From Azadirachta indica (taxonomy: Eukaryota; Streptophyta; Magnoliopsida; Sapindales; Meliaceae), in the NCBI GenBank assembly GCA_022749755.1, contig CM040453.1:6098102-6162101 (forward strand): a DNA stretch of 64,000 bases. The letters are read 5' to 3'. A program made the position numbers and the translations under genes. Of the stretch, positions 50,801 through 61,870 are shown piece after piece. Every line of letters begins with the position of its first letter. Position 1 is the stretch's first letter. A model generated the notes under the pieces. It did no database searches and was not told the origin of the DNA. It saw only the letters and a program-made list of their open reading frames with translations.

Positions 50801-52329
50801 TTTACCAATCAACTAGCTAAGACCAATAAAGTGAGCCTTTCCACATATCCATTTTTGGTAATGCAATATATGATGCTGTTCTGCATAAACTCCAACCTTG
50901 ATATAGATCAATCAACAACAAGCATCTTGATATCAACATATCTATATTCAACAAAATAAGTATCACGGTCTATTAACTCTATCTGTTTGCTTCATCAATT
51001 GGATTTGTGTGATTTCAATCAGTAAAAAGTGCAGAAAAGGGAATTTTTTTCTATGGTTTTCAAATTTCCAACATAAATCCTGATATCAAGCAAAAGAATA
51101 AATCGGAGAATGGCAATTACCTGCTTTCAAAAGAAATAAACAAAGGAAATATTCTAGAATCCTCAAACATTCTTTCCAATAAAATACAAAAAATCGCAAT
51201 ATGATCTAAATATTTATCAGCATCCTTACTCTTTCCAATCCTTTCGAAGCACTCACAAGAATTAAATAAATATCTTACAGTGTCCAACAAGAAATAGAAA
51301 CTATATCACCTTAAGGATTATATATATATATAAGCAAGTGGAGAGTAACCTGATTCATCTCTGAAACAAGTTGATTCAGTATCTTCAACCCAATGGCATA
51401 ATGATCTGATGTTGCCTGTAAAAGACATAGTATCTTTTAGCATCATATTCTACCAGCATTTGACACTACAAAGGGATATTAGTAATCAGCTCAAAAAGAA
51501 AAAAAAAATCAACAAGCACATTGTGAGAATCAGTATGCAGTCAGAAAATCTTTTTAAAAAATAAAAATGATAAAATGCAAGGAGTTGTTTACATGTAAGA
51601 TATAAAACAATATCAGTTAAATGGCAAAATAAAAACGCAGAAAACACTTAATCAAGTAATTATGAGATAACATTACAGTATAAAAGCAAAGGTAGTATAA
51701 TAACTACAAGCACCAATTAAACAGTATTATTAAGAACATCTTTACTTCCTCAACAGAACTCCACTACCAACACATCAAATACTGACAGATGACTTATTGC
51801 ATATAGGTCGTATCACCTGGCTCAAGAAATTTGTGGACTCTTTGACCAAGTCGCGAAATCTATCATCGTCAAACCAACCAAACTTTGTAAGTCGACACAA
51901 GAGTTGAATCAAAGATGCTGTCACAAATGACTGCAATTCAGGTCCTCTCTTTGCCAGATAGTTTATAAGGTAGTTCCCTGCACCACAGAATATCAAGAAA
52001 ATAAGACAAAATTCTTAATCTTTTAGTAACCAACAAAAATTAAAAGCATAAATAGTGAGCACAGAAGTAGATTAGGAACATTAATTACTGATATCAAGTC
52101 GGAGCTGTAGAGCAAGGCTATGCTCGGTCACTTGCTTCAACAAACTAGAACTAGCGAGCATCAAGGCATAAGGAGTCAACGCATTATCAAGAATGTATTG
52201 GCATTGAGAAATGTAATCCGTGTTCACAGAGAAGCACTTGAGAGTGTTCTCTGCATGAGCTCGTTCAGCAGAATCTTGTGAATTGTATAGCCTCTCACAC
52301 AAAGCCTCTAACTGTGCCAAGCTCTCCAT
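32899..52329 (-). CDS. XPO7: Exportin-7 (RanBP16-type importin-beta family nuclear transport receptor)
   Basis: 28 coding exons join in phase to 3159 nt, 1052 residues plus TAA: 52329-52089, 51977-51817, 51415-51350, 48608-48491, 48335-48226, 48112-48017, 46511-46388, 45574-45507, 44321-44235, 44025-43873, 43765-43670, 43511-43452, 43355-43237, 43116-43029, 41913-41809, 41726-41622, 41530-41478, 41369-41306, 41191-41057, 40751-40639, 40546-40453, 38823-38604, 37758-37628, 36065-35919, 35343-35215, 34372-34274, 33973-33935, 33036-32899. It begins [20 protein letters not shown] and ends FRHEFRVK. The N-terminal 110 residues carry the importin-beta-type Ran-binding repeat ([31 protein letters not shown]); the rest is helical HEAT-type repeats. 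The length equals the family norm. Exportin-7 exports (and in animals also imports) cargo through nuclear pores with RanGTP; plant cargo is not inferable. No stop or frameshift was seen. Introns carry short tandem duplications and a SINE-like insertion. Confidence 0.97.
36343..36490 (+). mobile_element. tRNA-derived SINE-like insertion in an exportin-7 intron
   Basis: An A-box-like word TAGCAAGTTAG (36348-36358) and a B-box-like word GATTGAATC (36393-36401) are spaced as in tRNA genes. A body follows, then an A/T-rich end (AAAAAATTTTTAAAAAATAAAA, 36470-36490). It lies in the intron between exons 36065-35919 and 37758-37628, on the strand opposite the gene. No clean target duplication was found. 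Confidence 0.55.
36556..36661. repeat. Two 53-bp tandem copies in an exportin-7 intron
   Basis: AAAACAGATTATCAT begins at 36556 and again at 36609. Both copies end in CACAGACAAACAAACCACC TTTG-type sequence. The period is 53 bp with a few substitutions. Confidence 0.8.
45151..45320. repeat. Two 85-bp tandem copies in an exportin-7 intron
   Basis: AACTAGACTGAATATCTACT starts at 45151 and 45236, and the copies agree nearly throughout (ACACCAGCTT.TAGTTATGC, AATTGCTTC.GGTATTCAATG). A short start of a third copy (CCACATAAATTAGAACT) follows. It lies in the 44321-45507 intron. Confidence 0.85.
50072..50370. repeat. Two roughly 150-bp tandem copies in the largest exportin-7 intron
   Basis: 50072-50222 and 50223-50370 share AACATTTTTT, TCTCTTCAGAGAA, GACATGTTTGCAA/GATATGTTTGCAA, TTAGATACTTTA and CTACATGGGCAA in the same order. 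They lie in the 2.7-kb intron between exons 51415-51350 and 48608-48491, which holds no other recognised feature. Confidence 0.75.
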
Positions 52330-52345
52330 GACACTGAAAGTGAAT

Positions 52346-52926
52346 CTGAAATAACAGAAACAAATGTTTGCTTATTGGAATACCGCAACATTTTGAAACT
52401 ACTAATATCTTCAGCCCAGTTGAACATCAACTATTAATTGAAATCAGATTGTCTGGTTTTCAAGAAACTAAAGGCTTAAAGTTATCTAAACAGTTGGAAT
52501 AACTAAAACAGATAAGACGCCGAGCAGAAACATCAAACTTATTCAAAAAGTAACTCCATGGAAATCAAATTGAAAATGAAATCAAATATTACAAAAAAAA
52601 AATTAAGAAACAAACAGAAATAATATATGAACTAAATCCGAAACTCCATCCCCCTGAATAGATGATAAATTCAAAACAATGCAGATTTTTTGCTTAAGTT
52701 TCGAGTAATAAAGTCGAAAACAGCAAATTCATGACGAAAATGAATAGAAAGATAAACAAAAAGGCATTGATCATACTTGAATCAACTTGAGATTATTCGC
52801 TTCGTCAATCAAATCAGTACAAACAGGAGAAGAAAAAAAAATGATCAATCAGACAACACAGACGAACACAGATAACGAACTGATAGAAAAAGGAAAAAAA
52901 AAAAAAAAGAGAGAGATAGAGAATAC
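52346..52926 (-). other. Intron in the 5' UTR of exportin-7
   Basis: On the minus strand a donor CATCG|GTATTC lies at the 52927/52926 boundary and an acceptor TTTCAG|ATTCAC at 52346/52345, leaving a 16-nt leader before the ATG at 52329. The first exon would be 52927 to about 53060. A leader intron is common in plant housekeeping genes and often boosts expression. The splice sites are seen; use is inferred. Confidence 0.55.
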
Positions 52927-53110
52927 CGATGGATCTGAGATCTGAAGAAAGATGCTTAATCGATAGAGTGAATTTGATTCTATCTTTTACTTTAGATTTC
53001 GAGAGAGATTTCAATAGAGAATATCAACTGGTATTTTTTGCTTTGTTATTATTACTAGGGAGAGTCCACAATGGCTAGCAACGTGTTCTCTTGTTCTTTG
53101 TGTTTCTTCT

Positions 53111-53260
53111 AGTGACGAAATTAGAGCTGCGTCTAAGGAGTATGCTTTCCTTGATAAATTACCATTGGATGTGATTACTAAGGGTGGAGATCGTAGGGTG
53201 GATGTTTACCCAAGAAAAGGGCTGAATTTTGAGTCACATAACAAAGGGCAAATGGGTTGA
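53111..53260 (+). other. Open, protein-like fragment upstream of exportin-7
   Basis: After an acceptor-like TTCTTCTAG, a frame from 53112 reads through about 48 codons to TGA 53258-53260, with balanced codon use unlike the surrounding AT-rich DNA (contains EIRAASKEYAFLDKLPLDV and RRVDVYPRKGLNF). I do not recognise the family. It may be a captured exon of an unrelated gene or chance. It lies within the likely promoter region of the minus-strand exportin-7 gene. Confidence 0.3.
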
Positions 53261-56200
53261 ACCCACCAAAATGTTCCTCCCTGAACCCAATTTTTTTAGT
53301 GAACTTTTTATTATTAAAATGCTTGAAACGTAAAATTACAAAAAGAAAATAATACGGTTAATTGCAAATGAAATTGATACTCCTAATATACGACTTATTA
53401 GTACCATATTCTTTTATTCAAAACAATTGTCAATTTCATACCTTTTGTCAATTTTTGTCAACTTTTTTATTTGATTAATTTTGAGTAAAATAATAACTTC
53501 GAAAACTCTTAAATTTATTTTGAATCTACTGAATATTGATAAAATAATAAGTTAAATTTAACTTCGAGAGAATATATAATTCACAAATTTCGATGATCTT
53601 ATATGAATATAAATCAATGAATTTTAAATTTTTGTATCTTTCTAAAATATATAATAGTTAAATTAAATAGTAATTATTTATTTTTTTTATGTTATGTGAT
53701 TTTTTTGTAATTCTACAAAGACTATTTAATTGGTATTAAATTTATTAATTAGGAGTGATAGATGATTGAACTAAAATTGAATCAAGTTGGCATAAAAAGT
53801 AAATTGAATAAGTAATATTTTTAAAAGTATAAAAACAAAAAAAATACTTCTATCTAACAAAATATATTGAGGGTTATTTTAATAATTTTGATGTATAAAA
53901 TATTAATTGAACAAAACCTTAACATTCAATATAGACTTTGGTTTTAAATTTAACGTGCACTAGTTAGACTTCAGTCACCTTTAATTTAATTGTCAAAAGA
54001 CATTTCTTTCTGTTTCACATTATATTTTATTCGACATATTGCTTTATTTTAAATTGCTATTTGAGTTCTAGATAGCTAAGTAACATAATATATAGAAAAA
54101 TTAAGGATACGAAAAATAAAGAGATGGAACATTTTATTAAGATCAAGTTTAAGAAGGCAAGAAGGGGCATGACGGTTCCCGTATTTAAAAGTTTCGCATA
54201 ATTTCATATTAGTCCAAATATTTTTAAAACACAACAGATTCTACCCTAAATTTTTAAAAGCATATGGATACTTCTTTGTTGATACCCATAAACTTCAATA
54301 TCGGTTGAAGTGCCGAGCATAAGTAAAGTAAAAATAAATAAATTTATAGAATAAAATAATTTTTTCTTCCTAATTTATTAAACTTTATTAGTAAGAAATG
54401 ATATTCGTAATTATTTATATTTGACTCTAATTTTACTTAAAATTTTCGCATCTTTGCATGTAATTTTATTAAGACTGCTCAACATCACTTGGCCAATAAT
54501 TGGGGTCGTAAGATAATATTTTATCTGAATTTTTATGAAAGTATTGGTCAAGTAGTATGTCTTAATATCGATAATGAAACCAAAGCAAACAAGAAAAGAT
54601 TGAGAATTAAACAAATAAGTCCATAAGCACGCGTCATAAAGTGAATATATTCCTTCCAATCAATGAATGGAGATGACAAAATAAAGCTAAAGCTTGCCAT
54701 TGAGACAATCTTACCGAATACCTCGTATATATGCATGTATTTATGACATTGCTTCCATCATTTGGCAACAAGTTGGGATAGATGTAGACAAATTTTATGA
54801 AATGCAATATGGCAAAAGAAAGAAAGAAAGAAAATGAAAGAAAATGAAACGTATGGGCTCTTGTCACGAGAAGCTTGCCTTGTATGCCTCTACTAAGTCT
54901 TCTCTATTAAATCTATCTTTTATCATCTCTAATTTGATTTCATTTTCACAATGCCTATTTAAATTATATTTAAGGTCATAACATTTGGTCCTTGAAGTCT
55001 CTGTAAATTATATTACAGGACATCATTTATATATTATTTTCACATAAGTTCCTTCTGCAGTTTCGCTGTCTGAGTGTTTTGTTAACAAAATTTTTAAGAA
55101 TTGAGGAGTGGAACAGAAATTTCTTTCTTTACGCTTTTAAGTGCATATACAATTTCATTAATGCCCATGAACATGACATACTTGTGGGACTTGCATGAAA
55201 AAATTATAAATTATAATTTTTATTAATGATTTCGCTAAAACTCGGATAGCGAATTTTGTTACTTCATATATATTTAATTGTTGGAATGAAAATTATCAAC
55301 TATTAGAAAATGTCCAAAAGAAACTGCATAAATTATTGAAGCATGCATACATCATCTTTCTCTTATTCTTCTATTTTTTGTTGGATATAATTGTTTTTGT
55401 TCTTATACACATGAATTACCTGACCAAATTTGATAATGGTTGGATGATGGTAGTCATCTATTATTCTATTTCAGCCCATTCTTATCCTTAGTATTATTAT
55501 TATTATTTGCAGAGTTAATGACATTTAAAGATAGGGACTACAGACTAACCATTTGAGTCATTAATTCTTGATATAATGTTATTTCCATATTTGAAATTTT
55601 GTCGATTTTACTTATGGGTTTAAAATAAATAAAACAGCAGAATTAAGTAATATTTAGACAATTTGGACAATTTTAATGTAAATCATGTCATTATATATAA
55701 TATAATAAGCAATAATTTTATAATACAAATACTATAAATTCAATATGTAAATTTTGTTATTACTCATGTCATAGTTTGGGTAGTAGAGGATCATTGTCTC
55801 TAATTGGAAGGTAGAGTTCAGGGTTTGAGTCCCACGCTCTACAAGTTTTGGAAAAATCTAACCACTTTTATAAACAGATTTTTAAAATGCATCATAATAA
55901 TTATTAGTATTAAAAAAATATATATATAATTTTTTGTAAATTGTATAAGTAATATATAATATTAAAAAAATATATGTAAATTTCGTTTAGCAGATGTTAC
56001 AAAGTTCCAATATATACACATACATGCTTTATAAGATTTGATCATACTTCTTTGTAACATAATGTTGGGGAAATGTATTGTGAAATCTAAGCATATTATA
56101 TTATATGTTATGTTATGTTATGGGTCACAAGTGAGTGATATCGATCATTTTACTTTTAATACAAACATTTATATTGTGATAACTAGAGCATGTTTAAGGT

Positions 56201-56576
56201 CAAAATGCAATAAATTTTAATCTACAATTATTATAAAATAGATTCATTAACCGTCGTATGTTAATGTACGCATGAGTAATAAATATGGACAATCAAGTAG
56301 AATTAAGTAATTATCAAACATTTTTGTTAATTTATTTTTGAAATTAAGTTAAAGCATGGTGATGCTAAACATGTTCTTAATTTAGCTCATCTCAACATAT
56401 GGTTCGTTAGCTTTTCAGCAATTACCAATATCATACTAGCAAAATATCAAAAAATTTTGGGAAAAAATTTAAACCCACAAAAAATGAAAAATTATTAATA
56501 CTTTAAAAAATATATATATATATATAGAGACACAAATATAAAGAAAGAGAGGATGGATCAGCGATCTTATAAATTT
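53261..56576. other. AT-rich gene-free spacer
   Basis: No gene is seen on either strand. It contains (GAAA)n-type repeats near 54815-54845, an ATT repeat at about 55491-55507 and the tRNA-like fold at 55783-55842. The open frames at 54411-54867 overlap one another and show no family. Confidence 0.5.
55783..55842 (+). other. tRNA-like relic
   Basis: GTAGAG at 55783 pairs with CTCTAC at 55837-55842, and GGGTTTGAGTCCC (55821-55833) has the form of a T arm and B box. The total is only 60 nt, about 12 short of a tRNA, and no anticodon arm is convincing. It is probably a tRNA-derived SINE head or a decayed tRNA gene. Confidence 0.4.
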
Positions 56577-57560
56577 ACATATACTCTTACAATATTTCGT
56601 GAACCATTGGATCTAAGTATTTCCAATGGATAAGATTAAATTTGATACATATAATTAATATATTATAATTAATACATTTATTCCAATTTCAATTATTACA
56701 AGTGTATAAATTCAACGGTTTATATCAATAAATGAGTATATCAATAAAGCTATAATTTTCTCTTCAAAAGTGACTTTTTATTATGCCTTAAAATTAATGA
56801 CCTTAGCATGTCATTCAACTTGGCAAATAGGATCAAGTGAATGAAATTGTCCAAATAAGTTTGTTTTTCTGATTTTTTTTTATCGTCCAGATAATAATAT
56901 TGGACAAACAAACAACAATGGTTTCCACAAATTTAATAATAATTTATTCAAATATTATTGAAGATTGGACCTATCAACTAAGAAAGATATATAATTTGTA
57001 ATATTGTTTTTAAAAAATATAATAAAAAATTTTGATTATTGAATAAAATTTGTTGAAGCAATGAATTAGGGAAAAAATTCAAATAATAAAACTGAACTTG
57101 CAAAATATTTCGTTATATGATTACAATATTTAAAATACTCTTATAAAAAATTTTGTATTATTTATTATTTTACAATATTTATTCTATTAGTATTTTTATT
57201 ATCTTCATTTTCATAATGCTATTAGAAAAATAATATCAAACACATTCTAAAATCTTAAAAATATAAAATCAGTTTTTGACTTAAAAAAGTCAAAACTCTC
57301 CTTTTATACTCTTACCTCTCTTATAACTCATTTTCTTTAATTTCTAAAATTTATATCTTAAATAAGTTTTTTTTTCTCTAAAAAATAAGAGAGAAATTAA
57401 TTATTTTCATATAAAAAAGAAATACTTCGTATTTAAATTTTCAAATTATTTTAAAAATTCAATAGTATATATATATACTTGTATTTTATAATAAATTTAT
57501 ATTTTTAATTTTATAATTTACTATGTCATTTTTTCTTCCTAGTTATCAAAATTCTCCACT
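56577..57560. repeat. Long direct repeat, left copy (about 1 kb)
   Basis: Nearly collinear with 60885-61870. Shared landmarks include ACCTTAGCATGTCATTCAA, TATCGTCCAGATAATAATATTGG, GATTGGACCTATCA, TTGAACTTGCAAAATATTT and the end near TTTCTTCCTAGTTAT. No coding potential was found. The termini are not TG...CA, so an LTR pair is not supported. Confidence 0.85.
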
Positions 57561-60500
57561 ACACAAAGTTATTTAATTATTAGAAGAAGACAAAGATTTT
57601 TTCGATGCAAAGCGAAACCAGTGACCGACAGAAAGCATTTTCTTTATCAAAGCTGTATTCAAATTATTTTAGTTTGTCAAAAGCTGTAATAATTATATTC
57701 AAAGTTGTAATAGTGTCTTATAAGAATCTTATGGATTCAATAGGATAGTTACTCAACTATAAATTCCTCTTCGTTCTCCATTTGAGATGGAGGTGAATTG
57801 GAAACTTAAAATCATTTGTAAAATCTAGTCATTAATAAAATCTTTAGTTATTTCAAATATTGCTCTCTCTTATTTCAAATCTCTTTATTCTTTAATTTCA
57901 ATATCTTAAATAATATTTTACTTACAATTTTCAAAATACTTTTAATCTTAAAAATTTTCAAAGTGTTTATTCATTCATAATATCCAAACAGAAAACTAAG
58001 ATACTCCAGTAGAGTCATATACCCAAAATTACTCAAGTAAAATGAAATATCCATTCCTTTAGAATGGTGTATTAGCACTCCATAAATGCAAAGAAATCTA
58101 GTCAGTAAGGAAGTTACTCAAATAGAAGAAACTCTTAGTGGTAAGATTTTTCTTAGATTTAATTCTTTTAAACAAGCTAGATAGACTTCTAATTATTAAA
58201 ATTTTTAACTCTCTAGATCTTCATTTTCAATTCTTAGTACCTCTAGAATGAATCAAAATGTAGATATTCAACCATCTGTCCAATATTCAAGTCCCATAGC
58301 TACATTAGTCCATAGATCAAATTCTCCATCATTTTCTGAATTTCAATCTATCAATTTATAGAAAAAGAAAATTGGGAAATAGATAAAGAATTTCTTAGGA
58401 AAGATTTTGAGTATTAGAAGAAAATTGATGATCTAATAATGATCTTGTGAAGGATTCTTGAGGAGAGTCATCATTAATTTCTTGAATAATTTTGTCGAAC
58501 AATTTTGAATAATATTATTTTTTATTCTTTTTTTTATTATGAACTCTCCGAAACTTGGTTGAGAAAGAAGGGCTGAATTTATTCTTTGAAACTGACAAAA
58601 TAGTCTCTTTTGGAGGCGAACTTGGCCAACTCTGAATACTACCAGCTTACTTAGATTTTACTTATTGAGTAAGAGCTTTGAGGGCTACTTTTGATAAGTT
58701 ATATTTGTCCCAATATTTAATCTTGAATAGACAACATTATTGAAAGATATTTGTTATGATTTACCCAATGTCTTTTAGAATAGAAAAGAGCGTGTATTTC
58801 ACCTACCTTATGAAAAAGATTTTAGTGAGAAAAATATTCCTACTAAAATACGACCTATTCAAATAAATAGTGAACTTTTAGAGTAATATAAAAAAGAAAT
58901 TAGTGATCTTTTAGCCAAAAGACTTATTAGGAAATCCAGATCCTATTGGAGTTATAGTACATTCTATGTTAATAAAAACTCTGAAATAGAACGCAAAAGT
59001 CCTTATATTAGTGATTAATTATAAACCTTTAAATAAAATACTCTTATGGATTAAGTACCCAATACAAAATAAGCGAGATTTACTTAATAAACTTCATAAT
59101 GCATGTATATTTAGTAAGTTTGATATGAAATTTGAATTCTAGCAGGTTCAAATAGTTAAAGAAAATAGATGCAAAACTATTTTTACTACTCCACTTGATC
59201 ATTACGAATGGAACGTAACGCCCTTTAGTCGTAAAAATGCCCCTAATGAATTCCAAAATATTATGAATGACATTTTTATCTTATATACTTATTTTACAAT
59301 AATGTGCATCGATGACGTATTAGTTTTTATTCAATCAATAAATCAACATTTCAAACATTTAAATTTTTTTTACAAATTGTCAAAAATAATGGATTTGTAA
59401 TGTCGGCCACTAAGTTAAATTATTCCAAATTAGAATTAAATTCTTTGGTCCCAAGATTTACAAGAATACTGTTTAACCCATTAGTAGAAATATAGAATTT
59501 GCATCGCGTTTTCCAAATGAAATCACAGACTGTACTAAATTACAAAGCTTTTTAGGATTTTTGAATTTTGTTGCTGATTTTTTTTTTAAATCTTAGACAA
59601 TTATGTAAACCCTTATACAATAAGTTATCTACAAATCTTTTACATGGTCTGACGAACATACCAAAATAATCCAAACTCTAAAACAAAAGATTAAAGTTCT
59701 TCCTTACCTTATCATCCCTAAATCCCTTAGCAAACCTTATAGTAGAAACAAATATTTTGGATATAGGTTATGGTGGTATTTTTAAGCAAAAAATAGAAAA
59801 CTATTGTAATAAATAGATAGTTAGATTTCATTCTAGTGTATGGAATGATAATTAAAATAATTATTTAACTATTAAAAAAAATTTTATTAATTGTTCTCTG
59901 TATTATGAAATTTCAAGATGAATTATTCAATAAACAATTTTGATTAAAAATTGATAGTAAATCTGCAAAAGATGTTTTAGAAAAAAATGTTAAAAATTTG
60001 ATTTTTAAACAAAATTTTGTAAGATAGGAAGCAATTTTAACAAATTTTGATTTTTTAATTATTTATATAAAGGGAGAGAATAACTCTCTTTCAGAATATT
60101 TTACAAGAAAATTTCTTCAAGAAAAACCTAGAATACATAGAATTAATCCAAAATATCCTCTAAGAAATCAATGAAATTACTACTCAAAATTTTAGTCAAG
60201 GTATTAAGTTGGCTAGTTCAAGTATGACAGCCTTTACTTATAAATTTTCTCCTCTTACTTATACTCAAGTGATTCAAGAGTCTTTTACTCGACGAAATAT
60301 ACAACTAAACAATGCGTCATCTACGCAAAATATTCAAAAGTGCCATTACCAAGTCAAAATCCCAATTGAACATATTCAAATTACCCCTTATGATAGACCA
60401 ATCAATCTCTAAGAATTAAAAAACCTTCCTATTAGATTATTCCACCTCAATTATCTTTATTTTACAGATAATATATTTAAAACCATATAGTTTTACTAAT

Positions 60501-60884
60501 TAATCCCAGTAGATACACAATTTGTGGAAATTACCCATCACAAAAATCCCAAAAATGTTAAAGAGATAGCTTACTCAACCTATAAAATGAAAAAGGTAAT
60601 CTCTTCATGATATTTCCTAGCTACGTCCATATACTCACTCATTCCATTCTCAATCCCATTCAAACCCAATGGATTTACTTATATAGACTATCAATTAGCT
60701 TCATTTAAGATGTTCTATTTTATAAGTTTTGACTATTCCTAATTTATTCATTTTGATAGCCAATGTCTTAACGTAATGCCATCATAGTTCCAAGAATGGT
60801 GATTTTACTTATGACTTAATAATTATATTTATTCAAGATAGATTACCCAAGAATCCTTTTTTTGGTACATTAAAAATATTCCAC
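57561..60884 (+). mobile_element. Degenerate endogenous pararetrovirus fragment (Caulimoviridae type)
   Basis: Between the two direct repeats is a broken copy of a plant pararetrovirus. Recognisable in order: a leader/promoter-like start (57640-57850); reverse transcriptase remnants from about 58840, with YEWNV at 59203-59217, NAP/EFQ/IMND words after it and an active-site box reading CIDD at 59305-59316, where the first residue differs from the family's usual Tyr; RNase H remnants with GYGGIFKQ at 59766-59789 and a domain end near 60075-60123; then a 68-codon open stretch to 60412. Many stops and frameshifts interrupt all frames, and movement-protein, coat and protease regions are missing or unrecognisable, so it is inactive. 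YEWNV and GYGG favour Caulimoviridae over Ty3 elements; the genus is not assigned. Confidence 0.85.
57640..57850 (+). promoter_or_regulatory. Relic of a pararetroviral promoter and polyadenylation region
   Basis: A TATAAAT box at about 57758 is followed by a pyrimidine-rich start region and, at about 57834, AATAAA. A TATA box followed within 100-200 nt by a poly(A) signal is the arrangement of pararetroviral genomic-RNA promoters. Position at the 5' end of the viral remnant supports this reading. Activity is unknown. Confidence 0.4.
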
Positions 60885-61870
60885 ATATTTTTACAATATT
60901 TCATGAACTATTGGATGTAAACACTTTTAATGGTTGAGATTAAATCTTATACATATAATGAATGTATTATAATTAATATATTTATTTCAATTTCAACCGT
61001 TAGAAGTATATATATTCAACTGTTTATGAATAAATGAGTGTATTAATGAAGATATAATTTTCTTTTCAAAAGTTACTTTTCTTATGCCATAAAATTAATG
61101 ACCTTAGCATGTCATCCAATTGGCAAATAGGATCCAGTGAATGAACTTGTCGAAATAAGTTTTTTTTTTAATCTTTTTATCGTCCAAATAATAATATTGG
61201 ACAAGTGAACAACAATGATTTCCACAAATTTAATAATTATTTATTCAAACATTATTGAAGATTGGACCTATCATAGGAAGGATATATAATTTGTACTGAT
61301 GTACTGTTTTAAAAAAAAATAATAAAAAATTTGATTATTGAATAAAATTTGTTGAAGTAGTGAATTAGGGAAAAAAATTCAACTAATAAAATTGAACTTG
61401 CAAAATATTTTGTTATATGATTACAATATTTAAAATACTCTTATAAAATTTTTTGTATCATTTATTATTTTAAAATATTTGTTCCATTAGTATTTTTATT
61501 ATTTTCATTCTCATAATGCTATTAGAAAAATAATATCAAACACATTCTAAAATCTTAGATATATAAAATCAGTTTTTGACTTAATGTCAAAACTCCCCTC
61601 TTATATTCTCCTACCTCTCTTGTAATTCATTTCCTTTAATTTCTAAAATCTACATCTTAAACAGGTTTTTTTTCTCTAAAAAATAAGAGAGAGATTAATT
61701 ATTTTGTATAAAAAAAGAAATACTTTGTATTTAAATCTTCAAATTATTTTAAAAATTCAATAGTATTTATATATACTTGTATTTTATAAGAAATTTATAT
61801 TTTTAATTTTATAAATTACTATGTCATTCTTTCTTCCTAGTTATAAATTGAAATTATTAATTATTCTCCA
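60885..61870. repeat. Long direct repeat, right copy (about 1 kb)
   Basis: The partner of 56577-57560. The sequence continues past the shared CCTAGTTAT into AAATTGAAATTATTAATTATTCTCC, whereas the left copy goes quickly to ATTCTCC, suggesting a small deletion or the insertion junction there. It is non-coding. Confidence 0.85.

Noticed and set aside
56577..61870. LTR retrotransposon with 1-kb LTRs
   Set aside because: The repeats lack TG...CA ends, no primer-binding site or polypurine tract was seen next to them, and the interior reverse transcriptase/RNase H words are of Caulimoviridae type with promoter-like sequence inside.
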